Source: Medicago truncatula (Eukaryota; Streptophyta; Magnoliopsida; Fabales; Fabaceae). From it: 64,000 nt of DNA. The position numbers and the translations under genes were made by a program. The stretch covers positions 38,910,494 to 38,974,493 of the forward strand of contig NC_053045.1 of assembly GCF_003473485.1 (NCBI RefSeq). Reading direction: 5' to 3'. A model generated the notes under the pieces. It saw nothing but the letters and a program-made list of their open reading frames with translations. It made no database searches and was not told the origin of the DNA. Shown one piece after another: positions 20,879 to 33,200 of this stretch (positions are counted from its first letter, which is position 1; each line of letters opens with the position of its first letter).

Positions 20879-20941
20879 TTCCTTCATACATATTCCTAAA
20901 AAGAAGAAAGTAGTTATTTTCGTGAGAATTTCTTACCGGTG

Positions 20942-23077
20942 ATGGTAGGAAACAACTCAGCAACCACCGTCAGCCACCTACCGGAGGAGATTTTATCGAA
21001 AGTCTTCACCGGAATAACTGACACACGAACTCGAAACTCACTCTCCTTAGTATGTCATAGCTTCTTCAAGTTAGAGAGAAAAACGCGATTATCCCTCACG
21101 CTCCGAGGAAACGCGCGTGACTTATACAGAATTCCAACTTCCTTCACGAACGTTACTCATCTCGATGTATCACTTCTCTCGCCGTGGGGTCACGCGCTGT
21201 TCTGTTCACCTGCTGGTAATGATTCTCCGCTTCTAGCTCAACGGTTACGAAATACTTTCCCGCGCGTGACTTCACTCACTGTCTACGTGCGTGACCCGCA
21301 CACGCTTCACCTTCTTCTCTTCAACCACTGGCCGGAGCTTCGTGATGTTCGGCTTGTTCGGTGGCATCAACGGCCGCAGGGGTTGCAACCGGGGTCAGAC
21401 TTCGACGCCTTGTTCTCACGGTGCCGATCGATTACTTCACTTGATCTTTCATCGTTCTATCACTGGCCGGAGGATCTTCCACCGGTTTTGGCGGAGAATA
21501 CTACCACAGCCGCCTCACTCCGTCGTTTGAATCTCTTAACGACGTCGTTCACGGAGGGGTTCAAGTCTAACCAAATCGAATCCATCACTTCATCTTGCCC
21601 TAATCTGGAACACTTTCTTGTTGCATGCACTTTTGATCCGAGATACATCGGTTTTGTCGGTGACGAAACTTTATTGGCCGTCGCTTCTAATTGTCCTAAG
21701 CTGAAACTTCTTCACATGGCTGATACGTCGTCGTTTTCGAATCGGAGAGAGGAAGAAGGTGTAGAGGATGCTAGGGTGAGTCGTGCCACGCTTGTAGCGT
21801 TGTTCACTGGGTTGCCTCTTCTGGAAGAATTGGTGCTAGATGTTTGTAAAAATGTCACCGAGACTAGTTTTGCTTTGGAGATGTTGAGTTCTAAATGTCC
21901 TAATTTGAAGGTTGTGAAGTTGGGTCAGTTTCAGGGGATTTGTTTGGCAATTGGGTCACGGCTTGACGGAATTGCGCTTTGCCATGGGCTTCAATCGTTG
22001 TCTGTTAACACGTGTGGTGATCTTGATGATATGGGGTTGATTGAGATTGGGAGAGGGTGTTCACGGTTGGTGAGATTTGAGATTCAGGGTTGTAAGCTTG
22101 TTACTGAAAAAGGGTTGAGGACTATGGCGTGTTTGCTTCGAAGGACTTTGATTGATGTTAAGGTTGCTTCATGTGTCAACCTGGATGCGGCTGCTACTCT
22201 TAGAGCTTTGGAGCCTATTCGGGACCGGATTGAGCGGCTTCACTTGGATTGTATATGGAAAGAAAGTGATAACTTCGGACAAGGTTTGTTCAACTTTGAT
22301 CTGAACACTTTGGATGAACTGAACGGTTCAGAGTTAATGGATTGCTTTGGAGGTGAGGAATGTGGAGAAGACACAAGCATGAGGAAGAGGCAAAGGTGTG
22401 AGTATGGATTGGAGGCTGATGATTTGTTTGTGCAAAGCAATGGCAATGGTAACGGCAATGGATACTATGGCTATAGCTGGGATAGGTTGGAGTATCTTTC
22501 TCTTTGGATAAAGGTTGGTGAACTTTTGACTCAGTTGCCAGTAGCAGGGTTGGAGGATTGCCCCAATCTAGAAGAGATTCGTATAAAAGTCGAAGGAGAT
22601 TGCAGAGGACAGCCCAAACCGGCAGTGCGCGAATTTGGTTTGAGCATTCTAGCTTGTTATCCTCAGTTGTCAAAGATGCAGCTGGATTGTGGCGATACAA
22701 AAGGTTATGTATACACAGCGCCTTCCGGCCAATTGGATTTGAGTTGGTGGGAGAGGTTCTTCCTTAATGGGATCGGTAGCTTGAGTCTAAATGAACTTCA
22801 TTACTGGCCACCACAAGATGAGGATGTGAACCAGAGGAGTCTGTCTCTTCCAGCTGCTGGCCTGTTGCAAGAATGCTATACTTTGAGGAAGCTTTTCATT
22901 CATGGAACAACTCATGAACACTTCATGAACTACTTCCTCAAAATACCAAATCTGAGAGATGTTCAGCTGAGAGAGGATTACTATCCAGCACCAGAGAATG
23001 ACATGAGTACAGAGATGAGGGTAGGATCATGCATTCGCTTTGAAGATGCGTTGAATAGGCGTCAAATATGTGACTGA
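20942..23077 (+). CDS. MAX2: F-box/LRR protein MAX2 (RMS4/D3 orthologue)
   Basis: Encodes 711 residues without introns, as in other plants. The F-box is at about 11-50 (LPEEILSKVFTGITDTRTRN then SLSLVCHSF), followed by about 20 leucine-rich repeats. Diagnostic MAX2 segments are GNARDLYRIP, HLDVSLLSPWGHA, SFYHWPEDLPPVL, SFTEGFKSNQIESITSSCPN, ACTFDPRYIGFVGDETLLAV, LVLDVCKNV and KLGQFQGICLAI. The family forms the SCF E3 ligase that, with the D14 or KAI2 hydrolases, targets D53/SMXL repressors in strigolactone and karrikin signalling, in the nucleus. A flexible loop (about 465-510) ends in an Asn-Gly repeat; in rice D3 this position is disordered. The C-terminus ends in RRQICD, matching the family's C-terminal helix with its last acidic residue. 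The start is the ATG at 20942; the codon before it is GTG. Coding sequence is G/C-rich at its 5' end. No breaks were found. Confidence 0.96.
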   Translation: MVGNNSATTVSHLPEEILSKVFTGITDTRTRNSLSLVCHSFFKLERKTRLSLTLRGNARDLYRIPTSFTNVTHLDVSLLSPWGHALFCSPAGNDSPLLAQRLRNTFPRVTSLTVYVRDPHTLHLLLFNHWPELRDVRLVRWHQRPQGLQPGSDFDALFSRCRSITSLDLSSFYHWPEDLPPVLAENTTTAASLRRLNLLTTSFTEGFKSNQIESITSSCPNLEHFLVACTFDPRYIGFVGDETLLAVASNCPKLKLLHMADTSSFSNRREEEGVEDARVSRATLVALFTGLPLLEELVLDVCKNVTETSFALEMLSSKCPNLKVVKLGQFQGICLAIGSRLDGIALCHGLQSLSVNTCGDLDDMGLIEIGRGCSRLVRFEIQGCKLVTEKGLRTMACLLRRTLIDVKVASCVNLDAAATLRALEPIRDRIERLHLDCIWKESDNFGQGLFNFDLNTLDELNGSELMDCFGGEECGEDTSMRKRQRCEYGLEADDLFVQSNGNGNGNGYYGYSWDRLEYLSLWIKVGELLTQLPVAGLEDCPNLEEIRIKVEGDCRGQPKPAVREFGLSILACYPQLSKMQLDCGDTKGYVYTAPSGQLDLSWWERFFLNGIGSLSLNELHYWPPQDEDVNQRSLSLPAAGLLQECYTLRKLFIHGTTHEHFMNYFLKIPNLRDVQLREDYYPAPENDMSTEMRVGSCIRFEDALNRRQICD

Positions 23078-23102
23078 TCAAGTGTAATGTTTGCTAGGAT
23101 GC

Positions 23103-23313
23103 AATAAACAAGAGAAAAAAGAGGATAGTTCTTAAGGCTATAGGGCTTGTTAATTGTTATTGCCAATTATTAACATCAATTACGGCTTTGGTAGATTATT
23201 TGTCACTTTCCTCTTTTGACACCGTAAAATCGTGGGACTCCAGTTGGATTTTTGTTTGAGTCTCAAATGTAACCATTCTACCCTCGGCTATTTTGTTATT
23301 TTCGTGGAATAAA
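23103..23313 (+). terminator. candidate MAX2 polyadenylation signals
   Basis: AATAAA occurs at 23103-23108, 26 nt after the stop codon, and again at 23308-23313. Plant poly(A) signals are loose; the second is the more plausible for a normal-length 3' untranslated region. Confidence 0.45.
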
Positions 23314-24246
23314 TATGCGCGAGAGATTACATGCATCTTCTCTCACAAGAACTTAAATTATCAAGGTAACCAAAAAAAAAAAAAAGAACTTAAATTATAA
23401 GGTAAAAAAAGTTGAAATTATTATGAGAAACTTTTTTTGACAAGTAGATTATTATGAGAAACTTATATACGATTTGTTTTTTGAGTCTTCTAGCAAGAGC
23501 TCTTTGTATTTAAACTTATATCTTAGGTTAGAATCTGATGCATAGCTATGCATGTGAAAATACAGAATTTTTTTAAAACCCAAGGTAGGTCCGTTTAGTG
23601 TAAAAAACAACAAAAAATTACTGTCTGAATTTCTATCACAGTTGATTAAATTATAATATGTACCCCAACATATTTTGGAATTCTTACTGATAAAATGGAT
23701 ATATGTGTTTAGTTCCATACATGTACCAGCACCGAGCATCACTATTTTAGAGAGCCGGATCCTCTCCTTCACTCTCTCCATCCTCTCTATCTCTCTTCTT
23801 TTATCGCTTTTTTAGCATTCAATTCTCTATTCTCTCTCATCCCTCCTGTGTAATGTGAAGGAAAGGATCCGAACACCTATTTTAGGTACAACCGAGCTTC
23901 ATAGGTTAAAATTAAGCATGTGTTTGAAAGAATGGAAGCCAGTAGGATTCGACTGTTCAGTATATTGAATATTCTGTCATGAATTACTTCTTTCAAAATT
24001 TTCAACCATTAAATGAAAGGTCAACCATATTTTGTGTGATTAAAGAGATGGATAAAAAAAAGCCATTGCTTCTTTTCCTTCTCTTTACATTGCTTCACAT
24101 AAGAGACGATTCAAGAAATGCACGAATGCACGCACATTTTAACATGTTTTCAGGACATATAATTCATATAAGTTTACAACATCAGCCGAAAATACAATGT
24201 GATAACTCAACCCAAAGTTCACTATGTACAAAAGGTAATTGCTGCA
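23314..24246. other. intergenic space between convergent MAX2 and kinase genes
   Basis: The two genes point at each other with about 1.17 kb between stop codons. A MITE lies at 23757-23873. Other frames in both strands are short and without domains. Confidence 0.5.
23757..23873. mobile_element. MITE with GGATCC-containing inverted ends
   Basis: The left end CCGGATCCTCTCCTTCACT and the right end GTGAAGGAAAGGATCCGAAC are imperfect inverted repeats of about 20 bp around a C/T-rich interior. Confidence 0.6.
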
Positions 24247-27200
24247 TCAAGACATCGAGTACTCAATATCCACCAAGCGAGATAGGATCTCCTCACAACT
24301 TGGTCGCTCATTCGGTTCTGCCCAACACTCTGCACATGAAAAATCAAGTAACCAGTTAAACTAGATGGGGTCTGAATTATAACATGCTTAATGCTTTTTT
24401 TAAGGGTCTAAAGTAGTAACTTTTTATGAAAAGTTGTGTATTCAACTCAACGCCTTGGAAATTGAACTATTTGACTTTTTTAATAAATCATTTCTTAATT
24501 TGGAATGCTTAAAGAGTGCCCCAGGGGCACTCCTTAACAAGACCCAAAAAAAAAAAAATATATAATTATTTTTTAAAACAAAAGGGTATTGATTGAAGTT
24601 ATGAATTAGTTGCAGATACCTGAAATCAGTCTGCCTAGCGGGCCTTCAGGAATCTCCAATCTGGAACCCTCATTAGCAACAGTATAAACCACCTAATCAG
24701 CAGAGAATAAAGATTAGCCAACATAAACTGTTATTTTGATTCTCCAGAATTCAACAAATATGTTTCCAATATAGAACTGTGACAGCAATAGAAATCGTAA
24801 CAAATCTAACAAACATACCCTCTCTGGAGGTACGCCTTCCCATGGCCTACTCAAGTTGCAGAGCTCCCACATTATCACACCTAGGCTAAAGATATCACAT
24901 TTTTCAGTGAACGGCTCATTTCGAATCAGTTCAGGAGCCATCCATTCTGGTGTTCCAGCTGAAGAAGAATCTCTCATGGGAGACTCTGTAATTATTCTTG
25001 AAAGTCCAAAATCACAGACTTTCACTGTCCAATGCTTATCCACAAGGCAATTTGCACTTTTCACATCACGGTGAATAATCTTCATTCGATGTATATGCAT
25101 CAAGCCCCTACTCACCACCAAAGAGTTTTTGTAAATGTCAATGAAGTACAATCTTACCAAATATCAACTACCAAAATTACATAATCCACCAAATTTACAA
25201 GTCTTGCAGAACAGTTTGACCAACAGAGATACAATTTGACTGAAGTAAAATACAATCTGGCACTTTATAATAATTCGATGGTAAATTAATTAAACTCAAA
25301 ACTTCTAATGAGCTGTAAATTGCATTTCTCTTTCATTGGGGGAAAACCCTTCGATAATTATGATTATTTGCTCTATTCACTATGGTAGGATCTGTTTCGT
25401 ATTCCTTTAGGCTGGATGAACATAATTTTCCATCATATGCATAATTAATATTTGCGGAACCAACAACAATATCTGACATGAATGTAAATGGACAATGAAG
25501 CTTAAATGACTTATATTGGAAAAGAATGGAGAACTGAAAGGTTCTGAAGGGTGTGAATAACCAGAACACTTACTGGGGGGATTGGGTAGCTCAACTGGTT
25601 TGAGCTAAGGGATAAGGAGTTGGAGGTCTTGGGCTCAAACCCGGACGAAGGAGAAAAAACTAATCTAACAACTAATCACTAACACTTACCATTCAAAAAA
25701 AGAACCAGAACACTTACCTGCATATGTCACGCAACATTTTTAGTCTTCTTCGCCAACTAAGCTTCTTCTTTTGACCACTCACATGAATCAAGTAGAACAA
25801 AGATCCCATTTCCATATATTCTGTCACCATTGACAAGCGTGGAGGCTTTGTGCATGCACCAAGAAATAAGATGACTGCATAAAATTAAATCCCTTATAGA
25901 TGATCGCAAAGGAAATATGGTGCATGAAATATTATTTTTATACAGGACATGAGATGCTCTTAGGAGGACAGTATATGTACAATACCATACTAATAACTTC
26001 AAAAATTCGATAAAATGATGATACAAAATTTTAGATTCCCTTGCATATATTTTCATTCTAGAAAAAGTAATGCACAATAACAATTGGTGAAAAGCCATAT
26101 TACTATATAAATAACAAGTTAAGAGGTTGAAGAGTACCATTAGGATGTCTGAGTCGGCTGGAAGATAGGGAGCGGAAGACAAAAACAAGAGACTGGAATC
26201 AGTAAATGTTGGATGTAACATAAAAATCACTGACAAACAACAAATCATCGCAAAATACCTGAGAATGGATATCTCATTGCAGAAATCTTCCATGTTTTCA
26301 GCAGTTAAATCTTGCTCTAGGAAAACCTTGATTGCAACATCTGTGCCATTCCATATGCCACGGAAAACTTCTCCAAAGAACCCTGGAAAAGTGTAGAGCA
26401 TTGAAGTTCCATAAATTAGATGAACCTAGCTCTCTTCAGGGAAGTTCAAATCATGAATAGAATTGAACGGATACTTTCTGAACAATCAGTGATATCATAC
26501 TCTGAATTGGTAAGAAAAAATTAAAATTAAGTTACAATTGCTAAAACAACTTAAATAAATAAAAAAAGTACAGTAGCTAATTTTCCAATTTTATTTCTTT
26601 CATAAATACTGAGACTCCAATTCTGATCTCTTTCTAAATTTCTAAAACTTTTTCCTTAATATGTCTGATTAGATTTTGCGTTCCTCAATTAATTCTTAGT
26701 TGGAGTTCTTTACTGATTTACTAATTATTTAATTTCTTTCCACCTTCCCATCTCATGCACTAATTCCTTGGCTAAAACTACAATATTTCCTTTCCTTTTC
26801 CGAGATTCTTCCTTTAAAGGAGATCTACACTCAACACCAAGCCTTGAAAATGTTGAAACTAGAAAAAGGTGGAAAATGAATCATGCAATTTTATTTTTAA
26901 TTTTTTTCTTCATGTGGGAGAAGTAGAATTTAGTACTGACTACTGAAGGTCTTTTCTTGGATTTTCAAATTGAACAACTGAACCCCAGGAAAAAATTCAG
27001 ATCTTATCCAGATCTACCATCGTGTTTCACAGTCAAGCAAAAATATATAGAAATCCAACCTCTGAAATAGTTGGGAGTCATGTGAATCAGCCAGAAAGAG
27101 TGATTCACAATCATTTTAGCAAATTAATCATGCTTAGATCATATGAATGATACTAAGCCGCACTACGAAAATCACAAATCATATGATTTCAATAATTGAG

Positions 27201-30200
27201 GGAAAATCTGAAAACGTACCGATCCCAACACGAGTTCCAACAGTCAATTCCGAGAAATCAATATTCCACTCTTCATAAGGCAACAGAGGTTTATTATCCG
27301 CCATTGATGATTCAAGGATTTTATTCCAAGTTGACTCCAGTTCATCATTCAATTCATATCCCAATGGCCTGCTTGTCTCAGAAGTTTGTCTTCGATAATC
27401 ATGTGGTGAAGAGGGTAATGACACTGCCTTTTGAGAAGGTACATTGTCACGGTACAGTGGATATAAGGGGGACGTTTCATGACCATCAAGACGGAAATTT
27501 GACAGCTGTGATAATGCAGCATAGGAGTCACGTGCGTCAAACTCCATATTTTAAAACAGAAACCAGTCCAAATATTTTTATACACTAAGTTTCACATGTT
27601 AATACTATAATATAATCATCAACATTGAAATAACAACAGTCAAAGCATTTTTCAACTATGTGGAGTAGGCTACATGGATTAAACGTCATAATGACTTATC
27701 ATGAATAATGTCTAATAACAGGTCATTTATTCCAAATTTAACTTAATAAGTTTGACCTATAATTTTCCTTGGTCTCCCTCTTTCTAACTATTGGACTCTC
27801 CTGTATCTAATCTACCTTCCTAACCAATATTTCTATAAATCTTCTCCGCACATGCCCAAACCATCTAAAACAAGACTCATCAATAATGAAAACCACACAT
27901 GTAACTCCAGAGTTATTATTGATCATTATGGTTATGATTCTATCCCCAATTATTATAAAACAAAATTATTGTGGTTGTCAACAAACTAAACAGTTGTTAT
28001 GCTCTCTTTTTAATAAGAAAAAGATCAGACTTATTATGAATTATGACAGCATGTTGCTATTTTCTAGATTGTGATACAACCACGGATGTGATGCATAGGA
28101 GATGCAGAATATGCGACAGCTAGAGAAAGGCAGTTTGAATGATAGCATAATTCACTGTTACCAGAACAATGCACACAACACATACATTTTTCTGAAGCTC
28201 TGCACTGCTAGTTCTATCATTGGGAGAATGAGGCAAGGAACTATCATCCCCTTGTTCCCTTAGAAGACGATTTTGCTTTAGTTTTTCATTCATTGCTCGC
28301 ACAGCCCTACAGAGATTAGATCCTGAGTTATCACAGTTATAAAAAAAATATATAAATTGGCAACAGGACATTTACAATACATTACACACTGAATTAAAAT
28401 AACAGATGATCATGCACCATGAATGCTGGAAGTTGGGGATCATTAATTTGCTTGGCCAAAGTACTAACATAACAATTATTACATTTGTTGTATTGGTAGT
28501 TTAACACAAAGCAGGAACATGTATGATAGCCAAGCCTATGACGATCTATCAAATTAGGAAGTTACATATGAAGCACGGACACTCTTTGGATTAGGCGTGT
28601 CCCGGTGTCGGACACGTGTCGTGTCTGACACCGACACGACACCGACACTTATAATTACACTGAAATATGTGATTTTCTCAAATCATTAGCGGTGGCGTGT
28701 CTGTGTCCGTGTCGTATCCGGTGTCCATGTTCGTATCCGTGCTTCATTACATTATAACACAACCAAGGGTTAATTGATCCAACAATCCTCTCCTAAAAAG
28801 TTTATAAAATGGAATAAAAGAAGTATTTAAGGAAAGAAAAAGAGCATATGGGATATGAATAAGGAATCTTCCTAAAACTCATCAGAGATTACAGAAACCC
28901 TTTGAAAGTCCCACAACTACCAACAACAAAGCTCTACCCCTGGCACACATCTATCAAGATCAAGAGGGAAAAAATGTACATTCCAATACATATGACATAG
29001 TATATATTTACAACTAAAGTTCATGAGTTACACTTAAGGGAAGCACGATTTTCTGGCCAAAAAGAAAACCAATTCCTCAGAAAATTAATTCTAACATTAA
29101 GTTTAAATAATGAGACCATGCAACACTTCTGTAGTCAAAAACTCTGAATTTTTTTAAATTCCAAAGAAGACCTTAAAAGCTCACATAAGTAACATCTCAC
29201 TTCAAATGAGAAATGCTGTTTTCTGCAAGTGAACCTCTAAAGGCAACAAAAGGAATGAAAAAATGGATTGTGCAACAAAAAAGAGATAAATGGATACCAG
29301 ACAATATAGTCACAATTCAAAGAAGAAGAAAAAAGAATCATTGAAGGTGATAAAGTTATGGTACAAGTATGTATTAGGATTAGCTTATAGATTTCTAGAA
29401 AAAATGGCTGAATTTGTTTTTAAGTAATCATTAGCAAACATGCAATAAACAAGTTAACATTGCTCAGCACTATGGACACCAAGCTTAGCGTACACAAATG
29501 CAGAAGCATAACCGAGCAACAACCAACCTTGCAATATCATCACCAATCTCTGGTGTAATGCTAATGCTTCTTCTTCGTATTCTACGAGGTCCTGATGAGG
29601 ATGCACCATCCGACTTATAGCTGGATCTGAAAGAAATAAAGAAAAAGAGTCGTCTATTTGAAAATATGAGGAAGAAATACTCTCATATATATACACAACA
29701 AGATATAATGACCATCAGAAACTTATGTCCACACCACCAAATTCATTACGGCAAAAGGAAATGATCTCTAAGTTTCTAGTCCACTGCGAATCTGCGACGC
29801 CTATAGTGATGATAATTTATCCTTGTTACGCTTTTGCCAGTATTAGGCGGCAATTCTCATGAAAATTTGAACTAACCAATATCATTGTTTTATCCAAACT
29901 TGAACTAGTTATTAGAGATTTATACAACCAAACTTGGATAGAAAGATAAAAAATGAGGAGGTAACTAACAACTAGTTTTCCTTGACTAAAAAGAAACCAG
30001 TATGGAAAAATGTCAAGTTAAAAATAAAAGCCAACAGCCAATCACATGGTACAAGCAAACATTAAGGAACCATAAAGACATAAACCTTGATGTAGCCTGG
30101 TCATCAGCAAAATCTCTAAATGCAGTCTTTTCACCGCCAAGCTTGGACTGTCCACGAGCTTGAAATGATGGATGTTCGGGACTGCAAAATCAGAAAGAAA

Positions 30201-33200
30201 AAAAAATTGAAGCACAAAAGGAGACTGAGCACACAGTATTAATATTCTAAGGTATTTTAGTAAATTGAATTCAGAGATCATTTAGATACCGGTAACACCG
30301 GTTCACAAATTGATAAAACACAGACCCATAAGTAAGACACAATCGGCAAGTCTACCGGGGGAGGTTTCCACTCTAAATTCCATTTGAAAACTAAAGATAA
30401 CTGTTGAAATATTTAATCATTATTAGCTCGATACTACTTGATTTTATGTTTATCATGTTTTATTTTAATTCCTTCAGTCACTCCTTAATCTGTGGAGTAC
30501 TTTATGTACTCTATCCTATAAAAGGAGCCCCTTTACATTGCAATAAATACTCTCTGGAATTATAGAGTACTTTCAACATGGTATCACGAGCCCTAGGTTA
30601 GAGTTCTACTGTAAAGTGTTCCACATAAATAAGTTTTGCAGGTAAAGGTAGAGTTAATTAAAATAAGTTAAACATGGCACTTTATAAGAGACTAAAAACA
30701 AAGATTGGGATCAAAAACTTATTTTAACACACGTTTTTGATCCCTACAAATATATCTTCTTTTGTTTTCAGTCCCTCTATACAGTATCGTGTATGCAGCC
30801 TTTAACAGCGAGTACCAAATTCACTGACGGAAAACATTTCGGGGACCACTGTTTGAAGAAATTTTTTAGAATGACTAAAAACGAAACAGTTTTTTTTTTT
30901 GCTAGAATGACATATGTTGCAGGACGGAGGGAGTGTTATTTTGAGAAACAACCTATAACAGCTTCTGAAAAAAAAATGCTCATATTGCCAGAGTAAAAAA
31001 ATAATGCCAGCTATCTAAGTTAAATAAAAAGTTTTATCTAACAAATCAAAATCAAGATAAGTTTTAAAGCACCATGATCAATAAAGTAACAATATCCAAG
31101 ATCATGAACAATATACACATATCAATCTAAAAAACACAAATCAGGAATAACCTGGAGCTAGCAGTCCTCTGTTCAGCAATGACCTTTCTTCGACTGCGCC
31201 GACCAAATGAAGTTGCAATGTTGGGTTCACTATGAGAAAAACTGAGGAAATTGACAAAACCATTCAACAAGAAACAGTTGGTATTCTACATATTTAAGAA
31301 ATATAGTTAAATAAGGTTCACAAACCATATAAACAAACAAATCATAATGGAAAATATCACTTCAACGTGAAGAGGGAAAAGATAGACAATAGAATCTTAA
31401 ACTGAACAAAAATAACAAGACAACAAGACCAAAGCATAAGATCTAGCAAAGGAAGTATTACCTTAATTTCCTGTCCAGACAGGTATTTGATCGTAACATC
31501 ATGTTTCGCAAGGGAGGACTTGATACATTTGAAGATGCTTCAAATCTTCTATGGAATTGGAGATTGTCATCTTTTTCAGCACTGTAAGGGGGGCCAAGAA
31601 ATCAATATCAGTCAACTAACAACTCTTTTAACCAACAAAACAGACGACTTAAAGGTCATTTCACTCATTTGTCTAATGCATACTCAGAAGTTGCAATTCA
31701 ATATGCAAATGTCCTTGCTTCTTTAAGGTCCAGTTTCCATCCCCCTCCCCCCTTCCTCAAATGTAACAATGTTATTCTAACTGTTTTCAGGTTTGATAAA
31801 ATTAAGTGTCTTGTCAGTTTGGTGCAGAGTGCGACACCCTCTACGCGGGCATTGCCATTTTGTCAGTATGGCATGAAATTTGATGATCAGACGCTCGTTT
31901 ATTGACTTTACTGACTTGGATACAGTGTGGTGACATGTCACAGCAGAAATAGTTGGATATCAACATTCTGACGAGAGGACATATTTGTTAAAGTGTTTGG
32001 ATTTCACTCCCGAAAACTAGCTCAAATGATGAGCGTGCAGTGTTGTTAAAAAGCAGCTATAGTGGCGCTATACCGCTATAGTGTAGAGGAATTTGGACAA
32101 ACCGCTATTGTTCTTCAATACGCTATTTAGTGGAATTTTAACAATCCTCTATTTTTCACTATCTGCAATTGACAGCATTATAGGAGGGCCCACACATGTG
32201 GGCACTGCACAGCCTGTGAACCATGACAATGTGGGACACAGATGCTGCTTGAATACCCACCCTCCCAAGCAGCTTAGGTGTGTGTTCAATTGCTACATTG
32301 CTTGGAAAATCCAGCTCTGGTATCATGTTAAATGGGATTTGGGACACAAACAGCTTCAATTATAATTGCTGAACTTGAAACTATAAGAAATGGATTGCTA
32401 ATTTGGTAAAATTAAAATTAGGGGACAATAAAATTTTGAGAAACAAAAAAGCTAGCAAATATGCAATTGAGCAAAGGGAAAAAAAAAATTTAAGTTTCCA
32501 AACTCTCAGAATCTAACCTCTCTGAAACCCCATATAAAGGACTGTTTGGTTCTAATGGTGAATCACAAGAATCATTTTCTGCTGAATCACTCTCTCCTGC
32601 TGCAGAAATGTGGGTCATAAGAATTGACTTGATTGATCGTGGTAACAGTTGGCCAGGAAAGCGCATAAGATCAACCAGCAGTTCCACAGAATTTAACGCA
32701 ACTATCACAGACATGTGCTTGTATGAGTCTACACAATCAGCAGCTCCGTCAGTTGGAAAACCCTGATGAAGAGAAACAAGAATCCTTCAAAATTAGATAA
32801 TGATAGTAAACAAATTTGAATATTTATCATCAGTTCTTTTGCTAAAAATATTATCATTGGACTGAAAACATTGTAAACAAGAGTGAGGCAGGGAGTAATT
32901 GTAATTTATAACAACCAAAATAAAGTAGGCCTTACCATCATAAGTCTACTTTCTAGACCTACGGTATCTGCTAATACTTTAAATAAGATAGCTCGAGGAC
33001 GGCATGAGCCATGCTTTATTTGCCCCAGCATCTGGACACCATGACTCTCAAACATGTGGGAGGATTCCTCAAGTGCAGCTTTTGCTGGACTTTCAACATT
33101 TGGTCGCTTATAGAAATCAGAAACCTGTGTAGGAATTAAGATCAAAATAAATGGTGAGCAATAAAATAAAGGCAATAAAATCAGAAACATTTTTACAATG

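Noticed and set aside
25574..25702. Possible functional tRNA gene because of box A and box B sequences
   Set aside because: No cloverleaf with anticodon arm can be drawn, and the A-tract and perfect 15 bp duplication show it is a SINE. The same reasoning applies at 16124, 55682, 60744 and 62091.
24714..26401. Separate short kinase frames at 24714-25160 and 25757-26401 as individual genes
   Set aside because: They are exons of one gene read through into introns; the spliced model gives one continuous kinase domain.
31487..32365. Plus-strand frames of 78-90 codons within a kinase intron
   Set aside because: They cross a MITE and the antisense of a kinase exon; no homology was recognised.
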